From NCBI RefSeq assembly GCF_003007785.1, contig NZ_PXOH01000030.1, positions 1 to 53,904 of the forward strand: 53,904 nt of DNA, in the 5' to 3' direction. The notes beneath the pieces were generated by a model. It had not been told where the DNA came from, did not search any database, and worked only from the letters and a program-made list of their open reading frames with translations. Numbering within the stretch: position 1 is the stretch's first letter; the number at the start of each line of letters is the position of its first letter. The position numbers and the translations under genes were made by a program. Source of the DNA: Aphanothece hegewaldii CCALA 016. Lineage in GTDB: Bacteria > Cyanobacteriota > Cyanobacteriia > Cyanobacteriales > Microcystaceae. Below are positions 8,579-18,875 of this stretch, one piece after another.

Positions 8579-10399
8579 ATGAAAGGAATACCTCTAATTG
8601 CTCAAAATCAGGCAGTTAACACTAACCCGCTCATTCAACCCTTGCTATCTCCAACGGGGTTGGGTCTTTTAAGCGCATTTGGAGCAGTGGGGTTATTATC
8701 ATTACTTGAAGGTCAGGCTCAAAAAGGAAAACTGAGTACCAGTTACTGGGCTGGAGAACAAGAGAAGGCTAGAGCCAAAGCGATCGCCAATACGCAAATT
8801 AACCAACCTCAACGAGATAGTGTGGCTGCCTATGTGGGAACACCCGAAGAAGTATTAATCAAGCTAAAAGAAGAATGGCTACTCAAGGGGTATCGCCCAG
8901 AAATCGTAGAGGGACGCAAAGCAGCAGAAAAAACCGTTTACCTGCCTGATATGCAACGAGGAACGGCGGTCATCGGTTCGGCTGGTGCGGGGAAAACGTT
9001 TACCTGGATCAGTAGTATCGCTCGCTCGTTTATTGACGAGGGCTTACCAGGGATTTTATTTGATTGTAAGTTTCCCTCACAAACCAGTGAGGTCGTCGCT
9101 TATGCAATGAAACGAGGCTACCGTGTTTATTATTTTTGTCCAGGATTGGAGCCATGTCAGACGGTTGATCTTCTCGGATTTCTTAAAGATGCAGAAGATT
9201 CGGTTGCGGCGGGACAACTGGCACAGGTCATCGCTAAAAATATTGATCTCAATGCCAATGCCAGTAGTGATAAGTTCTTTGAAGATGCTGGAGCAACTTT
9301 ATTAGAAGCGGTCTTTTTACTAGCCAAAGCCGTCGGGGAACTTAAAGGAAAACAATTTGCCGATTTAATGACTGCGGCTGCTATTTTATCCTTACCCAAC
9401 TTGGGTAAACGGTTAGAATACGCTCGTTCATTAAATAAATTTCCCGTTTGGACAATGCGTCCAGCCGCTCAAATTATCTCGGTGAGTGGTTCTCCTGAAA
9501 CGGAAAGCAGCATCATCGGAACAACTGAGCGTATCTTCCAAAAATTATTGAAGAAGGATTTTGTCGGTTCTTTTTGTGGAGAATCAGAGTTACCCCTAGC
9601 TCTCGACGGTAAGACTTTAGTCATTTTCGGCATGGATCGTCGCAATCGAGATATTGTCGGCCCCTTGATTGCAGCCGTCCTCCACATGATGATCAATCAC
9701 AATGTCAACCGTTTAGAACCCAGAGAACAGCCCTTGTGGGTGTCTTTAGATGAGTTAGCAAGACTCTACCTCCCAGAATTGGAAACATGGTTTTCTCTTA
9801 ACCGTTCTGATGGATTTTGCGGGGTGATTGGCCTCCAAAATATCGCCCAGTTAGAAAAAGCCTATGGCAAAGAATTAACCAAAATTATTCTATCTAACTG
9901 CGCTACTAAGCTGTTTATGAACCCGCAGGATATAGAAACCGCCGAAATGATCGCCAAAACAATTGGAGAGTTCGATATCACTTACTCAACCAAAAGTCGT
10001 TCGCGTAATACAGGTAAGCATGGCGGTAGTTCCTCATCTCGCTCAGAAAACCGTCAGAAGCGATCGCTTTATGAAGCAAGTCAAATTTTGAAAATGGGTG
10101 TAGGAAAAACGATCGTTCTCAATCCTGGCTACCAACGGGGAGATGAAGCTTACATCCCTCTGTTAATCCGCAATAAAATTTCTCGACATGATTTAGCAGA
10201 AGTGAAGTGGTCAAAAGCGCAATGGAAAAAGATTTTAAGAAAAGAAATCGAACAAAATCATAAAACTGTGAGTAACGAGCAAAGAAGACAACAATTTGAA
10301 GAACGTTATCAATTAGTTGAATCTTTATTCCCACTGCCGCCAGATTTAATTCAGAATTATTCAAAATCCCCCGTTTCTTTAAATGAAATTAATTTCTAG
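8579..10399 (+). CDS. virD4: VirD4/TraD-type coupling ATPase
   Basis: Probable coupling protein that brings the relaxase-DNA complex to the secretion channel and pumps DNA. I choose the ATG at 8579 over the upstream TTG at 8552, because it lies just after the preceding stop with a GGAG at 8564-8567. The product is 606 residues. There is one possible membrane segment near residues 25-45, then a P-loop GSAGAGKT at about 133-140, a DCKFPSQT segment typical of the VirD4/TraG nucleotide domain at about 160-170, and a Walker B-like VSLDELARL followed by the conserved GLQNIAQLEKAYG block. The C-terminal 60 residues are charged and may bind the relaxase. The motifs are clear; the single membrane segment is fewer than usual. 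Confidence 0.87.
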   Translation: MKGIPLIAQNQAVNTNPLIQPLLSPTGLGLLSAFGAVGLLSLLEGQAQKGKLSTSYWAGEQEKARAKAIANTQINQPQRDSVAAYVGTPEEVLIKLKEEWLLKGYRPEIVEGRKAAEKTVYLPDMQRGTAVIGSAGAGKTFTWISSIARSFIDEGLPGILFDCKFPSQTSEVVAYAMKRGYRVYYFCPGLEPCQTVDLLGFLKDAEDSVAAGQLAQVIAKNIDLNANASSDKFFEDAGATLLEAVFLLAKAVGELKGKQFADLMTAAAILSLPNLGKRLEYARSLNKFPVWTMRPAAQIISVSGSPETESSIIGTTERIFQKLLKKDFVGSFCGESELPLALDGKTLVIFGMDRRNRDIVGPLIAAVLHMMINHNVNRLEPREQPLWVSLDELARLYLPELETWFSLNRSDGFCGVIGLQNIAQLEKAYGKELTKIILSNCATKLFMNPQDIETAEMIAKTIGEFDITYSTKSRSRNTGKHGGSSSSRSENRQKRSLYEASQILKMGVGKTIVLNPGYQRGDEAYIPLLIRNKISRHDLAEVKWSKAQWKKILRKEIEQNHKTVSNEQRRQQFEERYQLVESLFPLPPDLIQNYSKSPVSLNEINF

Positions 10400-10409
10400 A
10401 GGAGAGACT

Positions 10410-10691
10410 ATGAATTTTAAACATCAATTGATTCACGCCAAAAAATTACCAGATTTTCCAGCCTATTATGAGCCACAAATGATTGAATTTTTCGACCAGA
10501 AAGGGTTATTGGGTGGACAAACACCGCTAGGAGATTATGAGCAGTCTAGACCTCACGGTTATCAAGCTGAATATATTGCGGTCTATATCGATGGTGAACT
10601 TGGCTTTTTTTTAGAAAACGGAAATGTTTTGCTCAATCGGATTAAACACATGGCTGTTTTTAATCAATTCACGATAACCAGAGGAGCTTAA
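10410..10691 (+). CDS. Small unrecognised protein of the transfer operon
   Basis: A 93-residue protein with no motif I recognise. I place the start at the ATG at 10410, preceded by GAGGAGAG, rather than the in-frame ATG at 10383, which lies inside the coupling-protein gene. The product is soluble and aromatic-rich, with no signal peptide or membrane segment. It follows the coupling-protein gene after 10 bases and precedes the next gene by 2 bases, with a GAGGAG inside its own end. It may therefore be an accessory factor for the coupling protein. Function unknown. Confidence 0.55.
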   Translation: MNFKHQLIHAKKLPDFPAYYEPQMIEFFDQKGLLGGQTPLGDYEQSRPHGYQAEYIAVYIDGELGFFLENGNVLLNRIKHMAVFNQFTITRGA

Positions 10692-10693
10692 TC

Positions 10694-12109
10694 ATGATCG
10701 TTAAAGAACAAGCATCAGGAATGGAAAACGTTATCCTTCGATTTTATGAGAACTTAACTCAAGAAATGAAACAATCTTGGGAGATGAATTGGAGGAAAGA
10801 AGAACCAGTTACGGAAACGAAAAACTCTACTGATGAACCTAATTCTCAAGCAGAAAAAATTGAAACTGAGTCTAAAATTATTAATGAAACTACAGTATTA
10901 GATAATTTAGAAACTTCAACAACACCAGCCAAAAAAGAAGCTCAAAAACAAGATGGAAACCCTGAAATAACAACTTTAGTTCGCATTCATCAAAATAGCA
11001 AAATCATCTACGAAGGACAGATTAAAAATGGAAAAGGTTTAGAATCTGAAAAAGATGAGCAAAGACTTGCTGCTCAATTAGAAATCCTGCAATCTTTAAG
11101 TGAAGGTACGGTGGTTCCGATGGCGGCCAATATGCGAGTTGAAATTGAAACTCAACAAGCTGAACAGACTCTTAAACGGGATATTGTTTTTCAAACCGAT
11201 GATCGAGGTAAGATTACAACCAATGTAGCTAATCGTCGTCAATCCATTTCAGGGCTAGAAGTCGTTCGCCAACAGTTATCCTCAGTCGAAAATAATCAGC
11301 AGTTAGTAGCAGAAGTCGCCTTTTTGCGGAATCGTCTTGAGCAGATGAACGAGAGGATTCAACAACAGGAACAGACGATCGCATTAATTGAACAACGTAA
11401 ACAGGAACCGAATAATCCTAATGCGTGGCAACGACTTTTACGAAGCTTCAAAGCATCTTTTCAGCAGTGGCAGCAATTGAGAGAAGAACAACAGGCCGTT
11501 TCGACAGTACGAGATATTTTCCGACGAGAAGTTTATGAAGGAGGTCAAAAGTACGAAGGGAAATCTTATACGATCGTGCGAGTTGATCAACCATTAGAAG
11601 AAAAAGAACATTTCTCTGTTCGAGATAAACAGGGTCAAGAAGTTCTTAATTTCGAGATGAGTCCCTCTGGGACAGTACAAATACAGGCGAGTCGTTTAAA
11701 TACAGAAATCCTAAAAGATCTCAACCAAGCTCGTCAATCGATACGGCAAAATCAGCCCATCGGTGGGGCTTTTGCTTCACTTCAAACTCAAACGTTAAAT
11801 AAACACGCTCGAACTGAACAATTGATCCAGCGATTAGTCACGGCAACCCAGGGACGAACCGTTGAAAAAGAAGGAGAACATTATACGCTCAACATCAATT
11901 CTCGTGGCGAGACGCAAATAACCGCAAAAGATGGACGAGGATTAATTTATGCTCGCTCTAAACAGCAAGAGGATGTTTTAATCGTTAACCGTATGACTTC
12001 TAGTGACTTAAGCTTTTTTGAAGAGCAATTAAAACAGGCGACAGCGATGCAGCCTCAAGAAAGCCAACAAGCCGTTGTTCCTACAGGAGGACGTTCACGT
12101 AGTCGATGA
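10694..12109 (+). CDS. Coiled-coil protein of the transfer operon
   Basis: A 471-residue soluble protein that I do not recognise. Residues 1-95 are highly charged and probably disordered. Residues about 190-235 form a Gln/Glu-rich coiled coil. Two related-looking beta/alpha modules follow, at about 275-355 and 390-460. Each has strands containing Tyr and Gly (EGKSYTIVR in the first, GEHYTLNIN in the second), then a phrase about sequence DKQGQE or KDGRGL, then a helix, so a weak internal duplication is likely. It ends in a basic RSRSR tail. The start has AGAGGAG upstream, and the stop overlaps the next gene's ATG. The context suggests a cytoplasmic partner of the transfer machinery. Confidence 0.55.
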   Translation: MIVKEQASGMENVILRFYENLTQEMKQSWEMNWRKEEPVTETKNSTDEPNSQAEKIETESKIINETTVLDNLETSTTPAKKEAQKQDGNPEITTLVRIHQNSKIIYEGQIKNGKGLESEKDEQRLAAQLEILQSLSEGTVVPMAANMRVEIETQQAEQTLKRDIVFQTDDRGKITTNVANRRQSISGLEVVRQQLSSVENNQQLVAEVAFLRNRLEQMNERIQQQEQTIALIEQRKQEPNNPNAWQRLLRSFKASFQQWQQLREEQQAVSTVRDIFRREVYEGGQKYEGKSYTIVRVDQPLEEKEHFSVRDKQGQEVLNFEMSPSGTVQIQASRLNTEILKDLNQARQSIRQNQPIGGAFASLQTQTLNKHARTEQLIQRLVTATQGRTVEKEGEHYTLNINSRGETQITAKDGRGLIYARSKQQEDVLIVNRMTSSDLSFFEEQLKQATAMQPQESQQAVVPTGGRSRSR

Positions 12110-13566
12110 ATACTCAGCTTTTAGCACAATTAAAATTGTATGGGGCTGTTTGCTACAGTTATCCATTAATTGAACAAGCTTCAGTCAAGAAAGAACTACA
12201 AGCGATCGCCTGTCACCTCAAAGTCCCGTTGATCGAGCTTCAACTGTCGGAGGACTTATCTGAATCGTTAGCCAATGATGGACTGTATGTTGTGGAGCAT
12301 TTGCCCTCATTGCTTGGGGAATTACAAGGATGGCAGAAAACACGACTCGAATCCTGGTTAATTGACTCGATCCATCAATGTAGACTAATTCAGGATCGAT
12401 ATTTGATTCTACTCGATAATCGAGAAACGGAATTAGCCAGATACTTGAGCAATATTATCCCAACCGAAATTCGCAATCTGCCGACTGTTGCTGAAATTCA
12501 ATCTTCGATCGAGCAGGAATTAGAAGCCAGTGGAATAACATCTGATGTGACAGAACAGATGGCTTTATCGGTATCGGGTCTATCCAGCGAGGAAGTCAAA
12601 CTAGCCGTTCAAAAAGCGATCGCTTCTTGCGGCGATTTGGTACAAGGATTAATTGCCCAAAAGCAACAGACATTAAAAGGACTGGGATTAGAATTTTTAC
12701 CTTCACTGGATGTTCCCACATTTGGGGGATTAGACCGTCTAAAAGAAGCTATTGAACAGGTGGCACTCGATTATTCAGAACAAGCAAGAGGATTAAATCT
12801 CCCTATCCCGAAGGGATGGCTCATGGCTGGCCCACCAGGAACAGGAAAGACGTTCGCGGCTAAAGTTTGTGCGGCAAAACTAGGATTTCCTCTAATTAGT
12901 GTTGGAGTCGATATCGTCAAATCAAAAGGATCGGGTTATCTCAAGCGGTTGTTGAAGGTCATTGAGGCTGCGTCTCCGTCTGTCTGTTACTTCGATGAAT
13001 TTGATAAGTTTTTCGATCCCGATGCTGCTATTACGGGGGGAGGAACAACTAAAGAAACATTAGGTGTCCTGTTGACTTGGTTTCAGGAAAAAACCACAAA
13101 AACTTTTGTCATTGCGACTCTAAATAGACTCGATGCACTGCCACCTGAATTAACCCGTGCGGGACGCTTTGATCGATTGTTCTATGTTGGGTTTCCTCAA
13201 GCTGTAGAGCGTAAAGAAATTATCGAGCTTCATGCGTCTCGTTTTGATCCCCGTTTTAGAGGAGAAACCGCTATGACTGAACGAGATTGGCGAGTGCTGC
13301 TCAATCGAACTCAAAACTGCACAGGAGCCGAATTGAGAGCGATCGCTGAGTTAGCCGCAAAAGAACAGTTTTATCAAGGAAACGTACAGATTCATTTAAA
13401 GCTAGATGACTTCTTAAAAGCTCGATCAAAAATAACGCCATTATATGTAAGAGATACCGAACGAGTGTTAGCGATGGCTAATCGAGCTAAAGGCGTTTGC
13501 GAGAATGCGTCTGCTTCGGATTGTTCTATTTTTGCACCGCTAGAACAATCTTTGTGGGGCGATTGA
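12106..13566 (+). CDS. AAA+ ATPase, Ycf46-like
   Basis: A 486-residue AAA+ ATPase. Residues 1-190 form an N-terminal helical region similar in layout to the cyanobacterial/plastid Ycf46 family. The AAA module has a Walker A GPPGTGKT at 242-249, a Walker B CYFDEFDKF with acidic D296-E297, a sensor 1 IATLNRLD near 345-352, and an arginine-finger region RAGRFDRLF near 360-368. All the residues needed for ATP hydrolysis are present. It overlaps the preceding gene by 4 bases (ATGA) and is the last gene of the transfer operon. A role in remodelling the transfer complex is likely from position but not shown. Ycf46 proteins are usually chromosomal, so a copy in a transfer operon is unusual. Confidence 0.72.
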   Translation: MNTQLLAQLKLYGAVCYSYPLIEQASVKKELQAIACHLKVPLIELQLSEDLSESLANDGLYVVEHLPSLLGELQGWQKTRLESWLIDSIHQCRLIQDRYLILLDNRETELARYLSNIIPTEIRNLPTVAEIQSSIEQELEASGITSDVTEQMALSVSGLSSEEVKLAVQKAIASCGDLVQGLIAQKQQTLKGLGLEFLPSLDVPTFGGLDRLKEAIEQVALDYSEQARGLNLPIPKGWLMAGPPGTGKTFAAKVCAAKLGFPLISVGVDIVKSKGSGYLKRLLKVIEAASPSVCYFDEFDKFFDPDAAITGGGTTKETLGVLLTWFQEKTTKTFVIATLNRLDALPPELTRAGRFDRLFYVGFPQAVERKEIIELHASRFDPRFRGETAMTERDWRVLLNRTQNCTGAELRAIAELAAKEQFYQGNVQIHLKLDDFLKARSKITPLYVRDTERVLAMANRAKGVCENASASDCSIFAPLEQSLWGD

Positions 13567-14213
13567 AAAGTTAATGGAATAATCTGCCCTGAATAGATTA
13601 ATGAGCATAATTAGCAAGCAAACAAGAAAAATTTGTCTGAAAAAACGCTGATAAAAAACATCAACTAACGAGAGTAAAAGTATAATTTGTAAAAAACTCT
13701 TTCCAAGCCAATCATTTCTAAATCATTAGAAATTTGTTAACCAAGAGATTTTAAGGAAGATTTAATTTATAAAAACACTTTGGTTAGATGAACTGACTTC
13801 TGTTGAAGAACTGTCATTAGTAATTGTAAATTTTGATATTCTTCTAGCGTAGATGGGTAATGAAGCTGATTAAGACAGTTTAGACGTTTGAGTAGCAAGT
13901 GTGACAAAAATCCTAAATTTTGGACTCTCTGGCTCAAAAGCTTTAGGGATCGGTGAGCGTGCTACAACAATCATAATTTGGCAAAAGTGACCATCATAAG
14001 TTGACGTTGATCAATCGTATAAACCCTAATCTACCGTAGAGCGAATCATGCTGGCTTTGTATGTTGACTAGGACAAAATGTCGTAAAGTCGAAAAACAAG
14101 GCATAAGCTGGCAGTGAGTGGAAGTAAGAGGCGGTTGGATGAAATGTCAAATTTAACTATAACTACTGAGGCAAGTGAACTATCGAAATAATTATTTGAT
14201 CGATGAAATAAGT
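13567..14213. other. Intergenic region after the transfer operon
   Basis: About 650 bases between the transfer operon and the defence gene, which end toward each other. Apart from the gene remnant listed separately at 13767-13961 I see no gene. No strong GC-rich hairpin with a T-run is visible just after 13566. Several short coding-like stretches are interrupted by stops, which suggests decayed sequence. Confidence 0.5.
13767..13961 (-). pseudogene. Possible C-terminal remnant of a gene
   Basis: An open stretch of 64 codons with no start codon, bounded upstream by a TAG and ending in TAA at 13767-13769. Its composition (LSHLLLKRLN, LHYPSTLEEYQN, and further Leu/Gln-rich helix) looks like the helical end of a protein rather than random sequence. 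I do not recognise the family. It may mark a gene destroyed when the neighbouring defence gene arrived. Low confidence. Confidence 0.22.
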
Positions 14214-17200
14214 CTACAGCCAAGGCCAAGATTGACGTGCTGCTATTTTGTAGCCGAGAAAATGCTGCTGTAAATCTTTTTCATTTTTTTTAATAGCATT
14301 CTTAATAGTGTCGCTATTATCTTTCAAGAAGACCAGCTTATATTGTAGAAAATTATTAGACGAGGAATCATTAATTAATTGCTCTTGCCAAAACCAAAAT
14401 CGTCTATCAATACATCGTAGAAATATCCTGAAACTCCGCCAAGCCATTACAGAATCAGTTTCATGGAGAAAACAGTTAAACCAGTGCTTGCCCCAGTTAT
14501 TTTTCTGCCAACGCTTTATAGCGAGATTAGCTAATCGTTTTCTCCATGTATCTGGTGGTTGATTATTGAAAATTTGCTGAAGCTCTTGAATAGCGGTATC
14601 CACTTCTAAAAATCCTAGCACAGTTACTGCAAAAGAAAAATCAAGAGGGCTAGCTGAAAGAAGTTTTTCACTTATATAAATTTGTAACCATTGTAAACCA
14701 TAACCTTGTTGTGCTGCCAAAGTAACCTCTAGTAGTTCTATATCTGAGTAACACCTTTCAAGTCTATCCTGCCATAGCTGCTGAAGTGTTTGAGTAGGTG
14801 AAACTTGAAAAAGAGCATAATCTAAAAAATCTATACGAAATTTAGAAATTTTAAGAATAGTTCTTCGGTCAAGCTGATCAAGATATTGATATAATTCAAA
14901 TGCTCTTTGATGACTAATCTCTAACAAAACGGAACAGAGAATTTCATAAAAAGTACTACTTAGATGAATTATCTTTTGCTTAGTTTCATCTTGTTCAGGT
15001 TGGATAGGTTCTAGCCAATTATCAACTACATCAGGATACTGTTGAATGACCTGTTTTAATACATCGCTAGAAATTAGCCGACAAAAATAATAATTTCCCG
15101 ATCTAAATTGTTGTTGTAAAGTCTCTTCAACAATATTATCTAAATCTTTTAAATAAGCATCGTGTTTATCACTATCTAAAGATTTTTCAATCGCTTCAAC
15201 GTTTTCTTGATTCCATCCTCCCCAAGTATATTCTTGATTAATATAATTTAAAGAGCGGTTGAAATACCGATTTGATAAATAAATAGTGGGAAGCTGTTCA
15301 AAGTTAGTAGGATTAGTGATGAATATTTCTACAACTGGAAAATCATCAGATAATTCAACACTATTATTTTTTAGAGTATCCCACATTTCGTCAATATGCT
15401 TTTTACATTGTTGGATTTCTAAAGCTTGATTTCCACGACGGTAAACCGCATAGGTCAAATAAGCAGGATGAATGCGCTTTTCTAGATCTTCAAAAGATAG
15501 ACTCTGACCGTACTTACCTAAAAGTATACTTCCCCAGTGATTTTCTTGGTCATGATGTTTAAAACTCCATTGCCAAGAACTATTTATGAAACGTTGAGTA
15601 AGAGCATGATCTTGTAAATCGTATAAAATTCTTAAAATAATGGCACGAGTTAAACTATTATCTGTTTCAAGTAAAGGATAAATACATTTTTCGATTTCTT
15701 CAGAATTTAAATTTTTCAGATAAATAGAAACAAACCAAAGTATACGCTGAATATATAACTCATCATTATTCTCACTAATGATGTATAATATATTATTAGT
15801 GAGAATAGGCTGAAAATCTTGCTGAAAAGATAGTAAATCTGAGGCGGTTTTTGGACGTTTTAAAAGATGAGCTAATTGTTCTTCTGAATTAAGTAATTTC
15901 AGAACAACTTTAAATAGTTGAGCTTCAGCTAGCTTATCTAAAGAATTCTCTAATTTACTATTTTGGCTAAACTTTTGCCACGCTTGAAAAATACAATCTT
16001 TTTCTTTTGAATCAAAAATAAGAGTATGATCTAATACTTGAAAACTAAGTTGTCTCAAGCTTATCTCTTCTCGCTCTAATATTCCTTGCATAATTTGCTT
16101 AACTAAATTAGCGATGGCCAATGGTGCATAGGCACACAAAGATGGCTCATATTCCGTGAACCAATGATCGGCCGAGTCGCTATAAAAACTAGACCAAATT
16201 GATTGAATGGAAATTTTATCTAACAAAGGGCTAAGAAACTCACCTAACTTTTCAGGAACGTCTAACTCTGGATTCAGACAATGTTCTTGCAAGCGAGAAG
16301 CAATCCAATGAGGTGTTAGATCTTCTCGTCTCACACAAATTTCGCACGTCTCACGATTCCACACAACTGGTGAAGAGCAAGGATCATTTTCATGCTCTAT
16401 CGCCCATTGATGAGGAGGAAATAAACTAGCAGGTAAAGTTTCTTGAAGATTATGAGCCTTCAAGCTTCCTTCAAAAGATAACAGTCGATGAGCAGCCTGT
16501 AAAGCAATAGTATTTTGAGATGCTATGAGTTTTTTAACTTCTGATTCAATTTCACACCATATTGAATGAGGAGAAGTCTGTAATATCCAATTAAACAAGT
16601 CATATTTGATGGGATAATTCATAATTGCTTCTGCTAGACAACCTGTAACGATAGATCGAACACAATCTTTTCTATTTAAGTAAGATATTAGTCCAAGAGC
16701 TAGTCTTCCAAGTTGAAGCAGTCCATCATCTTCAATTACTTGGAAAGAATAACCTAAAAAGATTAATTCTCCCAGTTGTAACTCATATCCAATTCGATTA
16801 TTGATTTCTTCACGAATTACCTGATTTGACGGATGACGCTGATTTGGAAACCCATAAATATGTAGGAATCCCAACCAACGCTCTAAAGCTGGATATAATA
16901 CGGCTAAAACATTTTTGTTATCTTTCCATTTCATGAATGACCGCATGATTAATTCTTGCGCCCAAAGATTTTCAGTCGCAGCAGACCAAACAATCTCAGC
17001 TAATTCAATATAAGACTGAGGAGAACAAGGTAAATATTTTATAAAATCATTTTCGATATCTGGCTCTGGATTTTGATGACTAATCCAAGTCAGCAGTAAA
17101 TGAACTTTTATTGTCTCTGGAAGATCCAGGTCTTCAAATGCGATTGAACTAGCGAAATGACAGATTTTTGCTTTGATATCCATTCCTGCATGAGGTTCTA

Positions 17201-18875
17201 GCCATTCAGCAATGATTTGTTCTAGACTTTTATCATTTTGTTCTATTTCTTGTTCGAGCCGCTCTACTAGTAACAAACTAAAGCCGTAAATTAAAAACTT
17301 TTCATCGATTTGGAAAAAATTACTTTTACCTTTGATAATTCCACTATTTTTTAGCTCTTCAAAAATTTCAAGTTTACTAGAGATTTCATCTTCATTAAAT
17401 TGTTTTTTGGAGTTTTCTAGCTTTTTAGTAGCTAAGTTTTTAATTATTCCTTGAAAGCGGTCATCATCTAAGGGGATAGATGTCTTTCTTTCAAGTCTAT
17501 CTTTCCAATCTTCGTAAATAAGACGTGCAATAGTTATATCACCGCTTTCAGTCATGCGTTCGCGGTATCTAACTACTAGGTCAAAGTAGCGAGGCTTACA
17601 AATAAGTGGCAGTAGCTCATTAGAAAACTCAGAGCGGCTTAAGCCATGATACCGCAGTGCTTCTTTTAATTCATCTTCAGTGTAACGAGGCAGTTGATAA
17701 GTGAAAACTTTTAAATGGCGAAGATTGGCAAAATATTGTCGCCAGTATTGAGTACGACAAGTAATAATTATAGCTATGTTATTAAACCAGGGATTATCGG
17801 AGAGCTTGTCTAGCAGTATTCGCCAAAAACTAGAATCAGAGCGTTCATTTATTCCATCCAATACTAATATTAATAAAGGTAAATCTTCCGTAGGTTTCTC
17901 CATCCAACGCTGTACTCGTTTTTTACAAGGAGTTTCGTCTAAATTAAAGCTATCTTTGATCTTATTTGTAATAAGAGTGAGCGGCTCAGAGTTAGTTACC
18001 TGAGTAGATGATAGAAAAATTACTGGTGGAAAATTATTATCTTGAATAATTTTTTGCCCTAGCCAATGAGCTACTCCCCATGTTTTACCATCTCCTTCTT
18101 CACCTAAAATAATGAATGGTTGTTTATAATTTTTCCAATCCCTATACCAAGTTTCTGCTGCGTCAGTTAAGGTTCTACGCTTAATAAAATTAATCTGATT
18201 ATCTTGAACATTAAGAATTTGATTAAAAGAAGCACGAGATTTAGTTTCTGAGCTTAAAATTTTCAAGAGTTTCTGATTTTGCTCAAATCGCCAATTATCA
18301 TATCCGATGAACGGAGATAGTAATTTAGTTTTTAAACCATCTAATTTTTTGGTAAAGTTACTATTTTGTCTAATCTCCTTTAGTTCATTCTCTAATTTTA
18401 ATTTATCATCATCAGATAAAAAACTCTGACAGGAACTAATTATGAGATTCGGAGAGTTAGCACACAAGCACTCTAAAGAACTTGGCTCCCCATCGCCTTC
18501 TGCAATAGCTAAAAAATCAATACCATTTTGAACAGCTTGATAATTTAAGGCTTCTGACAATTGATCGCTAACATCACGACTGGTAACAAGTACCCATAAA
18601 TCTAAATCTGGTATATCTCTTTTTACTATGTCTATCTCACCCAATAGTTCTCGCTGATTTAAGGGAGTTGTTTTACGATAACGTTTGCATTCAACAGCTA
18701 TAACGTTTGCTTGAATATGACGCGAACTCATATCCCGTCCAGCTTGATAGCCTGAATCAGCTATATGGAAATGCCTTCCAGTTAAGGCTTCTAATAATTG
18801 AGCAATTAATCCTTCAAAGCCTTCAAGACCTGATGAATCTAATTGGTTAAGAATATTAAACAATTGACCATTCAT
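14214..18875 (-). CDS. Mrr-nuclease/STAND NTPase, Avs-like antiviral protein
   Basis: A 1553-residue single-gene defence candidate. Residues 1-130 carry a PD-(D/E)xK nuclease of the Mrr type: G-R-D48, then a strand ending E62-C-K64-R-Y, followed by helices, which is the catalytic D...ExK pattern for DNA cutting. Residues about 235-480 are a P-loop NTPase with Walker A GEEGDGKT (258-265), Walker B LILVLDG (D340), and a sensor arginine region ITCRTQYWR near 374-382, as in STAND ATPases. The remaining 1000 residues are helical and Leu-rich, suited to a repeat-type sensor. This order (nuclease effector, STAND switch, long sensor) is that of Avs antiviral proteins, which recognise a phage protein and then degrade DNA. 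The gene is visibly more A+T-rich than the transfer operon, a sign of separate acquisition. It has no partner gene. Confidence 0.75.
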   Translation of the reverse strand: MNGQLFNILNQLDSSGLEGFEGLIAQLLEALTGRHFHIADSGYQAGRDMSSRHIQANVIAVECKRYRKTTPLNQRELLGEIDIVKRDIPDLDLWVLVTSRDVSDQLSEALNYQAVQNGIDFLAIAEGDGEPSSLECLCANSPNLIISSCQSFLSDDDKLKLENELKEIRQNSNFTKKLDGLKTKLLSPFIGYDNWRFEQNQKLLKILSSETKSRASFNQILNVQDNQINFIKRRTLTDAAETWYRDWKNYKQPFIILGEEGDGKTWGVAHWLGQKIIQDNNFPPVIFLSSTQVTNSEPLTLITNKIKDSFNLDETPCKKRVQRWMEKPTEDLPLLILVLDGINERSDSSFWRILLDKLSDNPWFNNIAIIITCRTQYWRQYFANLRHLKVFTYQLPRYTEDELKEALRYHGLSRSEFSNELLPLICKPRYFDLVVRYRERMTESGDITIARLIYEDWKDRLERKTSIPLDDDRFQGIIKNLATKKLENSKKQFNEDEISSKLEIFEELKNSGIIKGKSNFFQIDEKFLIYGFSLLLVERLEQEIEQNDKSLEQIIAEWLEPHAGMDIKAKICHFASSIAFEDLDLPETIKVHLLLTWISHQNPEPDIENDFIKYLPCSPQSYIELAEIVWSAATENLWAQELIMRSFMKWKDNKNVLAVLYPALERWLGFLHIYGFPNQRHPSNQVIREEINNRIGYELQLGELIFLGYSFQVIEDDGLLQLGRLALGLISYLNRKDCVRSIVTGCLAEAIMNYPIKYDLFNWILQTSPHSIWCEIESEVKKLIASQNTIALQAAHRLLSFEGSLKAHNLQETLPASLFPPHQWAIEHENDPCSSPVVWNRETCEICVRREDLTPHWIASRLQEHCLNPELDVPEKLGEFLSPLLDKISIQSIWSSFYSDSADHWFTEYEPSLCAYAPLAIANLVKQIMQGILEREEISLRQLSFQVLDHTLIFDSKEKDCIFQAWQKFSQNSKLENSLDKLAEAQLFKVVLKLLNSEEQLAHLLKRPKTASDLLSFQQDFQPILTNNILYIISENNDELYIQRILWFVSIYLKNLNSEEIEKCIYPLLETDNSLTRAIILRILYDLQDHALTQRFINSSWQWSFKHHDQENHWGSILLGKYGQSLSFEDLEKRIHPAYLTYAVYRRGNQALEIQQCKKHIDEMWDTLKNNSVELSDDFPVVEIFITNPTNFEQLPTIYLSNRYFNRSLNYINQEYTWGGWNQENVEAIEKSLDSDKHDAYLKDLDNIVEETLQQQFRSGNYYFCRLISSDVLKQVIQQYPDVVDNWLEPIQPEQDETKQKIIHLSSTFYEILCSVLLEISHQRAFELYQYLDQLDRRTILKISKFRIDFLDYALFQVSPTQTLQQLWQDRLERCYSDIELLEVTLAAQQGYGLQWLQIYISEKLLSASPLDFSFAVTVLGFLEVDTAIQELQQIFNNQPPDTWRKRLANLAIKRWQKNNWGKHWFNCFLHETDSVMAWRSFRIFLRCIDRRFWFWQEQLINDSSSNNFLQYKLVFLKDNSDTIKNAIKKNEKDLQQHFLGYKIAARQSWPWL

